64,000 bases of DNA from the NCBI RefSeq assembly GCF_001939115.1, contig NZ_MQTZ01000003.1:1-64000 (forward strand). The letters run 5' to 3'. Made by a program: the position numbers and the translations under genes. The notes under the pieces were generated by a model. That model saw nothing but the letters and a program-made list of their open reading frames with translations, was not told the origin of the DNA and ran no database searches. Numbering within the stretch: position 1 is the stretch's first letter; each line of letters opens with the position of its first letter. Shown here piece after piece: positions 1 through 9,458 of the stretch. The stretch is from Leptolyngbya sp. 'hensonii' (GTDB lineage: Bacteria > Cyanobacteriota > Cyanobacteriia > GCF-001939115).

Positions 1-67
1 GGGAGAGGGGGCAGGGGGGTGAGGGCAAGCAGAAGTTTATCGGTGTTATTTAATTCTCATTCCTAAG
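1..67. repeat. right part of a MITE-like palindromic element (cut by window edge)
   Basis: A G-rich arm (1-25, GGGAGAGGGG...GTGAGGG) is followed by a 22-bp end at 46-67 running from TTATTTAATT to TTCCTAAG. Both parts recur in the complete element at 54960-55090; the 22-bp end differs at two positions. The left half lies outside the window. The stop codon of the neighbouring minus-strand gene (63-65) lies inside this end. Confidence 0.7.
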
Positions 68-1166
68 CCAGTCGATACTTGAGCCAAAAAGCCAGCATGG
101 GCAGCGCAATCCGATAGCCATGCTTGGGACCATACACCAAGCCTTTCTGCTCCAAACTGGTCAGAGCCCCCTGCAATCCCCCTCCCCGAGAGAGTTGATG
201 CCTGCGAATATATTCACGGGAGTGGGGACTATCCGTAGGATCAAGGGCCAAACTTTCCAAAACTCGAACCTGACTGGGGGGCAGGAGAAGAATGAGGGAT
301 TCAAAGGTGACAGACAAATCTTCAACCAGTTCCAGGGCACTCTGATAAACCTGGTGAGCCTGAATCAACCCCGCACCCATGCTTTGCAGACTGTCACCCA
401 TCCGTCTATTCAAGCAGATCCGTCGGAGCAGTGCGAGAGCATCCCCGAAATGCCCCTGAACAAAGCTCAGAAATAGCTGCAGGGCCTGACCTTCTGGGTC
501 AAAGGTCAATCCTTTGAGGGCCAGAGTAGATTCAACCCAATCCCAGAGATCCTGATCAGCCAGGGGTGCGAGAGAAAGCACCTGTAAAGTACTGTCCTGA
601 ACCCAAGATTCTGCGATCGTAGCAATCAGGGCATAGCTAACCCGGCTCTGACACTGGATTTCCTGGCGTAGATAGGCCTCCCATTTACCATGCCGATCCC
701 AGGAACGAATGTGGGGAAAGTTCTGGAAAACCATCACAACGCGACAATCCAGTACCTCAGCCAAATGTTGGGGCAGGCTCAGCAGAATTTGGAACAGCGT
801 CCATTCTCCACCTGCGAAGAGGTTCCAGGTCAGTTGTAGCGCCTCACCGGGGCGTTGTTCTAAACCCAGAGGCTGATGGGCAATCCACTGTTGGATGATC
901 GTCAACTCCTGCTCTTGGCTAAATACCGTCATTAAACTTTCAGCCAGAAGGGTCAGAAAACGGATCGGATCTGTAGCCCGTAAACAATCAATTTCTAAAA
1001 CTCTCGCCCCGACTTGATAGGCTGCTGCTCGAATCAGGGTTCTACGTCCAATCCCGGGAACACCAGCAATCAAGACATCCCCGTCTTCTGCCAGAATTTG
1101 GCTCAATTGCTGCAGTTCACCCTGCCGCCCGATTAAGGAGTGTGGTTCGAATGGATTTTGTGCCAT
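63..1166 (-). CDS. ATP-binding protein with degenerate P-loop and C-terminal winged-helix-like region
   Basis: The 367-residue protein resembles the AAA/Orc-like ATP-binding family: an opening FxRQxEL-type segment, a P-loop near residues 34-42, and a C-terminal part that looks like a winged helix (LTSLEQKGLVYG). The P-loop reads GVPGIGRRT, so the usual GKT lysine is arginine, and the Walker B strand (VVMVFQNF) lacks its acidic residue. ATP hydrolysis is therefore doubtful. I chose the ATG at 1166 because the 54 codons upstream look non-coding and the ordinary family start follows it. The gene is divergent from the P-type ATPase. The stop codon is provided by the repeat end at 46-67. Function unknown. 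Confidence 0.75.
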   Translation of the reverse strand: MAQNPFEPHSLIGRQGELQQLSQILAEDGDVLIAGVPGIGRRTLIRAAAYQVGARVLEIDCLRATDPIRFLTLLAESLMTVFSQEQELTIIQQWIAHQPLGLEQRPGEALQLTWNLFAGGEWTLFQILLSLPQHLAEVLDCRVVMVFQNFPHIRSWDRHGKWEAYLRQEIQCQSRVSYALIATIAESWVQDSTLQVLSLAPLADQDLWDWVESTLALKGLTFDPEGQALQLFLSFVQGHFGDALALLRRICLNRRMGDSLQSMGAGLIQAHQVYQSALELVEDLSVTFESLILLLPPSQVRVLESLALDPTDSPHSREYIRRHQLSRGGGLQGALTSLEQKGLVYGPKHGYRIALPMLAFWLKYRLA

Positions 1167-1366
1167 TACTGCAATGTCATCTCCTGCAGGCCAGGTAATC
1201 AGATTATAGTTAACTCTAATTATTAGTGCCAGATTGCCTGGATTGGCACTATGATCAGGGATGGATCCCTTGCCATTCTTGATCCCATAAACTGGTAAGG
1301 ACAAGATCTTTAGTTCCCCTGCAGGCAAATTCCCTTGCTGTGCATTCTTTCCCCGGACCTTGTGCT

Positions 1367-4198
1367 ATGGTGCTAACCTCTTTACCCGATCCAATGACCG
1401 CATGGCAGAGTCTGGAAGCAGACAAAGCAGTTGCCCTGCTGGACAGTAACGCCCAGATGGGACTGACTTCCCAGCAAGTTGCAGAAAGACTGCAACAATA
1501 TGGCCCTAACGAGCTACAGGAGACCGGTGGGCGCAGCGCGCTCTCGATTCTGATTGATCAGTTCACTAACATTATGTTGCTGATGCTGATCGCGGTGGCG
1601 ATCGTGTCGGGGGTATTGGATTTTGTCGATTTACAGAAGAAGCTGGCTGATGGGGATATCCCTTTCAAAGATACGATCGCCATTTTTGCCATTGTGATTC
1701 TGAATGGCCTTCTAGGCTATGCCCAGGAAAGTAAAGCCGAGAAGGATCTGGCCGCATTGAAAAAGCTTTCTTCCCCCAAAGTCAGGGTTGTGCGGGATGG
1801 GAAACCCTTAGAATTAGCGGCCAAGGATCTGGTACCCGGTGATGTCATGCAGTTGGAGGCGGGGGTCCAGGTCCCAGCAGATGGACGACTCCTGGAAGCG
1901 GCCAACCTACAGGTGCGGGAAGCAGCCCTGACCGGTGAAGCTCAGGCGGTGGATAAGGAAACAGATATCCTACTATCCGAAGATACGCCGATCGGGGACT
2001 GTAACAATCTGGTGTTTCAGGGAACTGAAGTGGTCTATGGACGGGGCACTGTGTTAGTGACCAAGACCGCCATGCAAACTGAATTAGGCAAAATTGCCAC
2101 CATGATTCAGTCTGTTGAATCGGAACCCACCCCCCTCCAGAAACGGATGGGACAACTGAGTAACGCCTTGGTCAGCGGATCGTTGATTCTGGTTGCTTTC
2201 GTCGTGGTGGGTGGGGTCATCCGTGCCGGATTTGGATCTCTGAATGCACTTCTGGAAGTCTCCCTGAGTATGGCTGTGGCGATCGTCCCGGAAGGCTTAC
2301 CAGCGGTGATCACCGTCACACTAGCCCTGGGCACCCAGCGAATGGTGCGGCGGCACGCTCTGATCCGTAAATTGCCAGCCGTTGAAACCCTCGGTTCCGT
2401 CACCACAATTTGTTCAGATAAAACAGGCACCCTGACCCAGAATAAGATGGTGGTGCAGTTGGTTCGTACAGCCAGTCATTCCCTCCACGTTACCGGCGAG
2501 GGGTATGACCCCCAGGGAGATTTTGTTGCTGAAGCCGGAGCGATTACGGTAGGAGAGCAGCCGGAAGTGGGAGCTCTGCTTCTAGCCTGCGCCATCTGTA
2601 ATGATGCTGTGCTGCAACAACAGGAGGGGCAATGGAAAATTCTGGGAGATCCGACAGAAGGAGCCCTGCTCACCCTGGCCGCCAAAGCTGGGTTCGAAAA
2701 AGATCAGTGGAGCAGTAAGCTTCCCCGCATCCATGAATTTCCCTTCTCCTCAGAGCGCAAGCGGATGAGTGTGATTGTGAAGGATGAAGCCAGCTCCTTA
2801 AAGACAGAGGCTGCTTTCTGCTCTGCTTCTGCAACCCATTTGGTCATGTTTACCAAGGGATCCCCAGAATTAATTCTGGAACGATGTACCCTAATCCAGG
2901 TGGGCCAGGAACCCCAACCCCTAACGGACGCTCAACGGGCTGAGATTCTGGAACAAAATAACCAAATGGCGGGGAGAGGTCTGCGGGTCTTGGGTTTTGC
3001 AGGCAAACCCCTGAGTGAAGAATCGATCAAGCTATCGGATGAGGTCGTCGAGCAGAACCTGGTCTGGATTGGCCTGGTTGGCATGCTGGATGCCCCTCGA
3101 CCGGAAGTCCGCGATGCAGTCAAGCGTTGTCTGGAAGCTGGCATTCGTCCCATTATGATTACAGGTGACCACCAGTTGACAGCCCAGGCGATCGCTGAAG
3201 ATCTGGGGATTGCCAAACCCGGTGATCGGGTCCTTGTAGGCCGAGATCTGGAAAAGATGAGTCCAGAGGACCTGGCTGATCAAGTTGAACGGGTGAGCGT
3301 TTACGCTAGGGTGGCCCCTGAACACAAGCTACGGATTGTGCAAACCCTCCAGCGAAAACGGCACGTCGTTGCCATGACTGGGGATGGGGTCAATGATGCA
3401 CCAGCCCTGAAGCAAGCAGATATCGGTGTGGCCATGGGAATTACCGGTACCGATGTCAGCAAGGAAGCGAGCGATATGGTGCTGCTGGATGACAACTTTG
3501 CCACGATCGTGGCGGCGACCGAAGAAGGCCGAGTCGTTTACACCAATATTCGTCGGTTCATCAAATACATTCTCGGCTCCAACATTGGAGAGTTGCTGAC
3601 GATCGCGGCAGCACCGATTCTTTTGCCTACCGGCGGCGGGGTTCCCCTTTCTCCCTTGCAAATTCTCTGGATGAATCTGGTAACGGATGGATTACCAGCC
3701 CTGGCCCTGGCCGTTGAACCAGCAGAACCCAATGTCATGCAACGGCCCCCCTATGATCCGCAGGAGAGTATCTTTGCACGCGGGTTAGGGTCTTACATGA
3801 TTCGAGTTGGGGTCATTTTTTCCATTCTCTCGATCGCCCTGATGCTCTGGTCCTTTGAATATACCCATACAACTGGGACGGAACCTGATCGCTGGAAAAC
3901 GATGGTTTTTACAACCCTGTGTTTGGCGCAAATGGGGCATGCTCTGGCCATCCGTTCCAATACCCGGTTGACGATCGAATTGAATCCTATTTCCAATCCC
4001 TTTGTGCTGGCTGCCGTAGCCTTAACAACTCTGTTGCAATTAGCTCTAATTTACATCGCCCCCCTACGGAGCTTCTTCGGCACCCATTATCTCTCTCCCA
4101 CTGAATTGCTGGTTTGTCTGGGCTTCAGTGCCTTAATGTTTATCTGGATTGAAGCAGAGAAAATTTTCATTCGCATCTATAAGGCAATTCGCCCCTAG
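1367..4198 (+). CDS. P-type Ca2+-transporting ATPase (PacL/SERCA-like)
   Basis: A full-length P2A-type cation ATPase of about 943 residues in the inner membrane; it should pump Ca2+ (less likely Mn2+) out of the cytoplasm. Visible motifs in order: TGEA in the actuator domain (TGES in most relatives), PEGLP in M4, the phosphorylation site DKTGTLT with Asp351, KGSPE in the nucleotide domain, [22 protein letters not shown] in M5 and NLVTDG in M6. PEGLP, NIGE and NLVTD carry the ligands expected of Ca2+ pumps. The frame opens at a GTG at 1340, but the ATG at 1367 is preferred; a third start at 1394 is possible. recF follows after 27 bp, so co-transcription is likely. Confidence 0.92.
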   Translation: MVLTSLPDPMTAWQSLEADKAVALLDSNAQMGLTSQQVAERLQQYGPNELQETGGRSALSILIDQFTNIMLLMLIAVAIVSGVLDFVDLQKKLADGDIPFKDTIAIFAIVILNGLLGYAQESKAEKDLAALKKLSSPKVRVVRDGKPLELAAKDLVPGDVMQLEAGVQVPADGRLLEAANLQVREAALTGEAQAVDKETDILLSEDTPIGDCNNLVFQGTEVVYGRGTVLVTKTAMQTELGKIATMIQSVESEPTPLQKRMGQLSNALVSGSLILVAFVVVGGVIRAGFGSLNALLEVSLSMAVAIVPEGLPAVITVTLALGTQRMVRRHALIRKLPAVETLGSVTTICSDKTGTLTQNKMVVQLVRTASHSLHVTGEGYDPQGDFVAEAGAITVGEQPEVGALLLACAICNDAVLQQQEGQWKILGDPTEGALLTLAAKAGFEKDQWSSKLPRIHEFPFSSERKRMSVIVKDEASSLKTEAAFCSASATHLVMFTKGSPELILERCTLIQVGQEPQPLTDAQRAEILEQNNQMAGRGLRVLGFAGKPLSEESIKLSDEVVEQNLVWIGLVGMLDAPRPEVRDAVKRCLEAGIRPIMITGDHQLTAQAIAEDLGIAKPGDRVLVGRDLEKMSPEDLADQVERVSVYARVAPEHKLRIVQTLQRKRHVVAMTGDGVNDAPALKQADIGVAMGITGTDVSKEASDMVLLDDNFATIVAATEEGRVVYTNIRRFIKYILGSNIGELLTIAAAPILLPTGGGVPLSPLQILWMNLVTDGLPALALAVEPAEPNVMQRPPYDPQESIFARGLGSYMIRVGVIFSILSIALMLWSFEYTHTTGTEPDRWKTMVFTTLCLAQMGHALAIRSNTRLTIELNPISNPFVLAAVALTTLLQLALIYIAPLRSFFGTHYLSPTELLVCLGFSALMFIWIEAEKIFIRIYKAIRP

Positions 4199-4225
4199 GT
4201 CTGTCCACCGCTGTTTTGTCCAGGT

Positions 4226-5440
4226 ATGTTTTTGAAAACTCTCCACCTGCGTCAGTTTCGCAATTACCTGGATCAGCATGTTTACCTGAAAGCTCCAAAA
4301 ACCATTCTGGTGGGGGATAATGCCCAGGGTAAATCCAATCTGCTGGAAGCTGTAGGGTTACTCTCTTCGCTACGATCGCACCGAACCAGCCGGGATCGAG
4401 ACCTGATTTGGGAAGGGGCATCGATTGGACAGATCACAGCTTTACTGGAGCGAGACAGTGGGCCTGTCGAACTAGCCCTGACGCTCCGCCAGAGCGGTCG
4501 TCGAACGGTGGGCCTGAATGGGGAAACCCTGCGCCGCCATCTGGATTTCCTGGGCGTCTTGAACACAGTTCAATTCTCCAGTCTGGACCTGGATCTAGTG
4601 CGCGGTGGCCCAGAACATCGCCGTCACTGGATGGATGCCCTGCTGATTCAACTGGAACCAGTCTATTCCCACCTGCTGCAGCAGTATAACCAAGTTCTGA
4701 AGCAGCGCAATGCCCTACTGAAAGAAAAGCAGAAGTCAGCCCTAAGAGGGCAATCAGGGGAAACCCACTCCTCCGATTCCACCCTGATCTCGCCCATCTC
4801 AGAACTGGCTTTGTGGGATGCCCAACTAGCTGCATCCGGGTCTCGCCTGATCCGCCGTCGGGCCCGGATGATTGAACGGCTGGCTCCTCTGGCTCAGACC
4901 TGGCATCAGGCCATCAGCAACCGGATCGAGCAGCTAGAGGTCCAATATGCCCCCAATGTTCAGGTGTGTGCTGGAGACGCGCCCGACTGGCTGAAATCGG
5001 GAGCAGATCCTGGTTCCGATCGTTCAGACAGTCCAGAAGCCGTTCAGCAAGCGTTCTTAGATAAAATCCAGGCCAGGGCCTTAGCTGAACATCACCAGGG
5101 CACCAGTCTGGTTGGCCCCCATCGAGATGAAGTAGAGCTAATCATCAATGGCACCCCCGCGCGCCATTACGGTTCCCAGGGACAGCAAAGAACCCTGGTG
5201 CTTGCTTTGAAGCTGGCGGAACTAAAGCTGATTGAAGAAGTTATTGGGGAGGCCCCCCTCTTGCTCCTGGATGATGTGTTGGCAGAACTCGATTTACATC
5301 GCCAGAATCAGTTACTAGAAGCGATTCAAGAGCGATTTCAAACCTTGATTACAACCACCCATCTGGGAGCCTTTGATGCCCAGTGGTTGAAATCCGCTCA
5401 AATCCTGACCGTCCAGGCTGGCCTCATTGCCCCTCACTGA
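4226..5440 (+). CDS. recF: DNA replication and repair protein RecF
   Basis: RecF loads RecA at single-strand gaps together with RecO and RecR. The 404-residue protein has the RecF start ([13 protein letters not shown]), Walker [10 protein letters not shown] near residue 31, the ABC-type signature [18 protein letters not shown] near 320, and Walker [13 protein letters not shown]. Length and motif order are normal; residues of about 165-185 form a polar insertion, as in other cyanobacterial RecF proteins. It is not next to dnaA/dnaN here, which is usual for cyanobacteria. Its stop is only three bases from the end of the convergent small membrane gene. Confidence 0.95.
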   Translation: MFLKTLHLRQFRNYLDQHVYLKAPKTILVGDNAQGKSNLLEAVGLLSSLRSHRTSRDRDLIWEGASIGQITALLERDSGPVELALTLRQSGRRTVGLNGETLRRHLDFLGVLNTVQFSSLDLDLVRGGPEHRRHWMDALLIQLEPVYSHLLQQYNQVLKQRNALLKEKQKSALRGQSGETHSSDSTLISPISELALWDAQLAASGSRLIRRRARMIERLAPLAQTWHQAISNRIEQLEVQYAPNVQVCAGDAPDWLKSGADPGSDRSDSPEAVQQAFLDKIQARALAEHHQGTSLVGPHRDEVELIINGTPARHYGSQGQQRTLVLALKLAELKLIEEVIGEAPLLLLDDVLAELDLHRQNQLLEAIQERFQTLITTTHLGAFDAQWLKSAQILTVQAGLIAPH

Positions 5441-5443
5441 ACC

Positions 5444-5752
5444 TCACCGACCTGGGCGGGGGGGCTTCTGCTTCGCCACCGTTAACATGGGCATCTGGGG
5501 TCGGGACGATTGAGCCGGGAGATAGCGCTGAGAAACGGGTTCCGGAAGCTGGGTCCGACTCCGCTGCATCAGCCACCAGCGAAGCATAACCGCCACACCG
5601 ACTGTTCCAATTCCCACTGTGGCTAGGGACCAGCTACTATCTAACCCACCGATGGCGACATCCACCGCACCCGCTATCAAGATAAAGCTCGAAATGGGTT
5701 CCTTCCTGTAGGCTAACTTCAAGAACCGGGGCCAAACAACATTCATGAGCAT
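5444..5752 (-). CDS. small two-helix membrane protein, cyanobacterial, unknown function
   Basis: A protein of about 102 residues with a short basic start (WPRFLKLAYRKEP), two hydrophobic segments (about 18-36 and 42-60), and a polar, proline-rich tail likely in the cytoplasm. I place the start at the ATG at 5752, five bases after a GGCGG; an ATG six bases further in is an alternative. I do not recognise a named family, though this type of short two-helix protein is common in cyanobacteria. It is convergent with recF. Confidence 0.6.
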   Translation of the reverse strand: MLMNVVWPRFLKLAYRKEPISSFILIAGAVDVAIGGLDSSWSLATVGIGTVGVAVMLRWWLMQRSRTQLPEPVSQRYLPAQSSRPQMPMLTVAKQKPPRPGR

Positions 5753-5766
5753 TTGCCGCCACAACT

Positions 5767-5818
5767 TGGTCTAAACGATTGGTCTAAACGATTGGTCTAA
5801 ACGATTGGTCTAAACGAT
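5767..5818. repeat. four perfect tandem copies of a 13-bp unit
   Basis: The unit TGGTCTAAACGAT occurs four times without change at 5767, 5780, 5793 and 5806, just upstream of the small membrane gene on the minus strand. Thirteen is not a multiple of three, and the array lies outside any supported gene. Copy number is likely variable between strains. Confidence 0.9.
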
Positions 5819-6177
5819 CGACATTGAGATTCTATGCCATAGATACCCCAAATCATACCCTTCCAAACCTGGGTCACTCTTGATGCAATAGGCGCTGATG
5901 AAACGACCTCTCCTCTCCCATTGTACTTAACCGATTCAGGTTGCCTGCTCCAGTAGCGTGACAAACCTAAAATGCTGGTTTCGCTTTGCAGGAAGCCAGT
6001 CCCTGCCAACCCCAATGGAGGAAACCGTGCGTCCCCCGCAACTCCTCCGTAAAAAAGGCAACCACCTCAGAGGCAAGTGGCATCGAAAATTAATCAGCTC
6101 AATCGTAATCGATAGCCCTACTCTAGAGCGCTAGACAACAGAAACGCTGTGAGATCAATCATAAATTTTGAGAAGTG
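5819..6177. other. intergenic stretch without a clear gene
   Basis: About 360 bases between the 13-bp array and the HLIP terminator-like hairpin. The only coding hint is a GTG-initiated 35-codon reading frame at 6027-6134 (plus strand) with a GGAGG five bases before it; the peptide is basic and matches nothing I know. No RNA gene or promoter stands out. Confidence 0.4.
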
Positions 6178-6203
6178 ATCGTTCTGGGCTCCCCCAGAAC
6201 GAT
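6178..6203 (-). terminator. hairpin downstream of the HLIP gene
   Basis: A perfect 11-bp stem (ATCGTTCTGGG with its complement) closes a four-base CTCC loop, starting eight bases after the HLIP stop codon. A strong U-run does not follow immediately, so it may be a terminator or an mRNA-stabilising 3' hairpin. Confidence 0.6.
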
Positions 6204-6210
6204 AAAAGCC

Positions 6211-6381
6211 CTACTGTAAACCCAACCAGGCCAGAATCCCGGTACCTGTGACATATTCGATCACCAGGATCACCGTTATGCCAACCATAGCGGCGCGACC
6301 ATTCAGACGCTCAGCGTACTCATTAAAACCAAATTTGGGATCTTCTAACTTGGGAGCGACAGAAGGTTGGGGCTGCGTCAT
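6211..6381 (-). CDS. high-light-inducible protein (HLIP, one-helix chlorophyll-binding protein)
   Basis: A 56-residue protein. The segment FGFNEYAERLNGRAAMVGI contains the chlorophyll-binding ExxNGRxAMxG motif of the CAB/ELIP/HLIP superfamily, followed by one hydrophobic helix to the C-terminus. HLIPs bind chlorophyll a and carotenoid in thylakoids, quench excess energy and protect newly made chlorophyll-proteins under high light. The proline-rich N-terminus (TQPQPSVAPKLEDPK) is typical. The gene stands alone, divergent from alanine dehydrogenase, and ends before a strong hairpin. The E-N-R-M residues are intact, so I am confident of the family but not of the hli paralogue. Confidence 0.9.
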   Translation of the reverse strand: MTQPQPSVAPKLEDPKFGFNEYAERLNGRAAMVGITVILVIEYVTGTGILAWLGLQ

Positions 6382-6479
6382 TTTAGTTACAATTCTTTAC
6401 TTCGCTTTCCATTGTAGGCAAGCTTGCCCCCCCGTCAAGCTAAAAAACCAATCAAAATGAAGGAAAGGGGCGATCGTTG

Positions 6480-7580
6480 ATGAGGTCATTCATGGAAATT
6501 GGTGTTCCAAAGGAAACAAAAGATCAGGAATTCCGGGTGGGCTTGAGTCCAGTCAGTGTCCGGGCCTTGTGTGACAATGGCCACTCGGTTTATGTGGAGC
6601 AGCAAGCCGGTATGGGCTCCGGCTTTACCGACGCAGACTACAGACAGGCTGGGGCGATCATCGTGGCCCAGCCCTCGGCAGCCTGGGATCGGGAACTAGT
6701 CATAAAGGTCAAAGAACCCTTGCCGTCAGAATATGACCTGCTGCAAAAAGGGCAATTGCTGTTTACTTACCTGCATCTGGCTGCCGATCGCCCCCTGGCC
6801 GAGCAGTTAATTCGCACCGGGGTGAGCGCCATTGCCTATGAAAGTGTTGAGTTGCCCGATCGCAGGCTTCCGTTGCTGACCCCAATGAGCATCATCGCTG
6901 GACGCCTGTCGGTGCAATTTGGGGCCAGATTCCTGGAGCGGCAACAGGGAGGCCGAGGGGTTCTACTAGGTGGAATTCCTGGAGTCCGCCCCGGCCATGT
7001 GGTGATTCTGGGTGGGGGGATTGTGGGGACAGAGGCTGCCCGCATGGCGATCGGCCTGGGAGCTCAGGTGACTATTTTTGACATCAATGTGGAGCGATTG
7101 GCCTACCTGGAAACCCTCTTTGATTCCCGGGTGACCCTGCTCTACAGTAGCGCCCGGGACATTGAAGCGATGGTGCCCCAGGCGGATCTGCTGATTGGGG
7201 CAGTGCTCGTTCCGGGGCGTCGATCGCCGGTCCTGGTTTCCCGGTCACTGGTACAGCAGATGCACCCCGGTTCCGTAATCGTGGACGTAGCTGTAGACCA
7301 AGGGGGATGCATTGAGACGGTGCATCCGACATCCCACACCACTCCCACCTATGTCGAGGCAGGAGTGGTTCACTATGGGGTGCCAAACATGCCCGGTGCC
7401 GTTCCTTGGACTGCCACCCAGGCCCTTAATAACAGCACTCTGCCCTATGTGCTCAAACTGGCGAACTATGGGGCAGAGGCTTTGAAACTAGATAGCGGAT
7501 TGGCCAAAGGTTTAAACGTACACAATCACCAGTTGGTGCATCCCGTTATACAGGAAGTGTTTCCCGATCTGGTGCCTTGA
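6480..7580 (+). CDS. ald: alanine dehydrogenase
   Basis: Catalyses NAD-dependent interconversion of L-alanine with pyruvate plus ammonium. The N-terminus MEIGVPKETKDQEFRVGLSP and the NAD-binding segment VVILGGGIVGTEAARMAIGLGAQV near residue 168 are characteristic; about 366 residues is normal. A Shine-Dalgarno AGGAAAGGGG at 6461-6470 supports the ATG at 6480 (a TTG just before it is also possible; the ATG at 6492 is nearer the usual N-terminus but farther from the SD). The 3' end overlaps the convergent CADD-like gene by 35 bases. Confidence 0.93.
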   Translation: MRSFMEIGVPKETKDQEFRVGLSPVSVRALCDNGHSVYVEQQAGMGSGFTDADYRQAGAIIVAQPSAAWDRELVIKVKEPLPSEYDLLQKGQLLFTYLHLAADRPLAEQLIRTGVSAIAYESVELPDRRLPLLTPMSIIAGRLSVQFGARFLERQQGGRGVLLGGIPGVRPGHVVILGGGIVGTEAARMAIGLGAQVTIFDINVERLAYLETLFDSRVTLLYSSARDIEAMVPQADLLIGAVLVPGRRSPVLVSRSLVQQMHPGSVIVDVAVDQGGCIETVHPTSHTTPTYVEAGVVHYGVPNMPGAVPWTATQALNNSTLPYVLKLANYGAEALKLDSGLAKGLNVHNHQLVHPVIQEVFPDLVP

Positions 7581-8259
7581 GATCCTGGCAATATTGCTCA
7601 TAGACCCCATCCAGGAATTGCCAGAGGGCATCCGCTGCTTGACCCGCTACCTGCAGCACTTCAGCCTGTTTTTCAGGGGAATCCGCGTGTTGCTCAATCA
7701 ACTGCATTTCGGCATCAGCATGCCAAACATCTGCTGTCTGATGAACGGTAAAGAATTCATAGGCAGCGGGGTCTTGCATGCCGTAGAACTGTTGCAAACC
7801 ACTGATCTTGGTGGCGGCGATTTCGGGAATCTGAGATTCATAGACATACAGTGCTGCCAGCCCCGCATAGAAAGGAGACTCAATACAGAGCCGCCGGAAG
7901 GTGTTAACCAGGTTTTCTGTGGTGGGCAGGGGGGCCGTTTCAGTTAGTTCACGGTCCGTTGCTCCCAGGGCAGTGGCAAAAGTTTGCCAGAGGGCCGGAT
8001 GGTTACGAGGCCCCTGCTCTTCACTAACCAAGTTCTCCAGAATTTCCTGACGAACCGCGATCGACCCACCAAAGTGGGGCGTATTAAAGTGAACACCACT
8101 GACATAGGTCGGAAAAGCCAGGACATTTTGGAAGTACTGGACAGCATATTGCCGCAACTGGTCTTGGGTCAACTTACCTTCTGTCCAGGCGACATAAAAC
8201 GGGTGGGTCAGCAGATGTTTGTTGTGGATCAGCTCGTTCAGTTGAGCCCGTAAGGTCAT
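7546..8259 (-). CDS. CADD-like TenA/PqqC-family diiron/heterometal protein, putative self-sacrificing pABA synthase
   Basis: A 237-residue helical protein of the TENA/THI-4/PqqC superfamily, closest by eye to Chlamydia CADD. Metal ligands are present: EEQGPRNH, YESQIPEIA and HQTADVWH (HxxxDxxH). In the characterised CADD and Nitrosomonas homologues, a tyrosine of the enzyme itself is cleaved to give p-aminobenzoate for folate. Equivalents of CADD Tyr27 (Tyr22, in HPFYVAW) and Tyr43 (Tyr38, in LRQYAVQY) are kept, while the residue before FTVH is Phe where CADD has Tyr. The start at 8259 is fixed by AGGAGAGGGG just upstream. The pABA role is inferred from the family. Confidence 0.8.
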   Translation of the reverse strand: MTLRAQLNELIHNKHLLTHPFYVAWTEGKLTQDQLRQYAVQYFQNVLAFPTYVSGVHFNTPHFGGSIAVRQEILENLVSEEQGPRNHPALWQTFATALGATDRELTETAPLPTTENLVNTFRRLCIESPFYAGLAALYVYESQIPEIAATKISGLQQFYGMQDPAAYEFFTVHQTADVWHADAEMQLIEQHADSPEKQAEVLQVAGQAADALWQFLDGVYEQYCQDLKAPDRETLPV

Positions 8260-8387
8260 ATCCCCTCTCCTGAAGAAAATGGAGTAATTTTCGCCATCAT
8301 ATAGCAAATCTTATTTGAATGCGGTGGCTGGGAAGTCGCCCTGTCATCGCCTGAACAGATGGGTGAACAAGCTCGATCGACCGCGCT

Positions 8388-9161
8388 TCAAAACTGATCT
8401 TTCAGCCCTCGCAAGCGGGCAAAAGTTTGAATGGGATCGGAACTCTGGACAGCCGCCTGAAGGACCGGGTGATCCCAACGCAGGAAAGGGTTGGTTCGCT
8501 TCTCCAGACTCAGCCAGCAAGGTATCGTCGGCTGGGCATGGGATCGGGCATTTTGCACCGACTCATAGTAGCGTTGCAGGTCTGAATTTTCTCGATCGAC
8601 GGTTAAGGCAAACTGGAGGTTCTTCAGCGTGTACTCATGGGCACACCAGACCCGGGTGTGATCAGGCAGGCCCCGCAACTTTGTCAGTGAATCCACCATT
8701 TGAGCCGGTGTTCCTTCGAATAAACGCCCACAACTTCCAGAAAACAGCGTGTCTCCGCAGAAAAGCTCTCCCTGGTCATGGGCAGCAACCGGAGGAAAGT
8801 AATAGGCAATATGGGCATAGGTATGACCGGGCACAAAGAGAATCGTGCCCAGTCGATCGGCAAAGGTGACCCGATCTCCATCTTCCAGGAATACCTGCTG
8901 GCCTGGAATCCGGCCTCGATCCCTGGCTCCTCCATAAACCACAGCCTGGGGAAAGTGCTGCAGGAGGTGGGTATTCCCGCCCACATGATCGGAGTGATGG
9001 TGGGTATTGAAGATTGCAATCAAATCAGCCTGCAGAAAACTCAGGTAACGCAAAACCGGTTCAGCATCAGATGGATCAACCACCGCAGCCAGATGGTTTT
9101 GGGGATCATGCAGGAGAAAAATATAATTATCCGATCGAGCTGGAAGAGAATGAATTTGCAT
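8388..9161 (-). CDS. gloB: hydroxyacylglutathione hydrolase (glyoxalase II)
   Basis: A cytoplasmic metallo-beta-lactamase-fold hydrolase that releases D-lactate and glutathione from S-lactoylglutathione, the second step of methylglyoxal detoxification. The 257-residue protein has THHHSDH at 53-59, the VPGHTYAH segment, [23 protein letters not shown], and the glyoxalase-II C-terminal domain (EKRTNPFLR). All binuclear metal ligands are present and the length is typical. Confidence 0.94.
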   Translation of the reverse strand: MQIHSLPARSDNYIFLLHDPQNHLAAVVDPSDAEPVLRYLSFLQADLIAIFNTHHHSDHVGGNTHLLQHFPQAVVYGGARDRGRIPGQQVFLEDGDRVTFADRLGTILFVPGHTYAHIAYYFPPVAAHDQGELFCGDTLFSGSCGRLFEGTPAQMVDSLTKLRGLPDHTRVWCAHEYTLKNLQFALTVDRENSDLQRYYESVQNARSHAQPTIPCWLSLEKRTNPFLRWDHPVLQAAVQSSDPIQTFARLRGLKDQF

Positions 9162-9217
9162 AGCACCGTTAATTCAGTAGGATAGGACGTGAGGGAGCAC
9201 ATCCTGGGAGTCAGGCA

Positions 9218-9424
9218 ATGGCAAAAGCAGCAAGAGACAGAGCCGAGCCGGATATCAGATATATCTTAGATTGGACCCTCAACTCCGGGCAGTTGAAGCG
9301 GCAGCATCATATTCGACTGACGTTAGAAATGCTTTCTGGAAAAGGGATTACTGAAATCGATCGTCGCCAGATCAATCGTATTTTCGACTATATTCAAACA
9401 GGCCGAATTAAGTTAGTAGACTAA
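9218..9424 (+). CDS. conserved small cyanobacterial protein, unknown function
   Basis: A 68-residue charged, probably helical protein (ILDWTLNSGQLKRQHHIRLTLEMLSGKGITEIDRRQINRIFDYIQTGRIKLVD) without membrane segment or signal peptide. The start is preceded by GGGAG at a suitable distance. Composition and codon usage match neighbouring genes. I do not recognise a named domain; it lies just upstream of galE on the same strand with a 34-base gap and could be co-transcribed. Confidence 0.65.
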   Translation: MAKAARDRAEPDIRYILDWTLNSGQLKRQHHIRLTLEMLSGKGITEIDRRQINRIFDYIQTGRIKLVD

Positions 9425-9458
9425 GCCCTAGGCCATCACAAAACAGGAAATCCTTGTC

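Noticed and set aside
5797-6015. 72-codon minus-strand frame upstream of the 13-bp repeats
   Set aside because: Its end runs through the repeat array, and composition is not protein-like.
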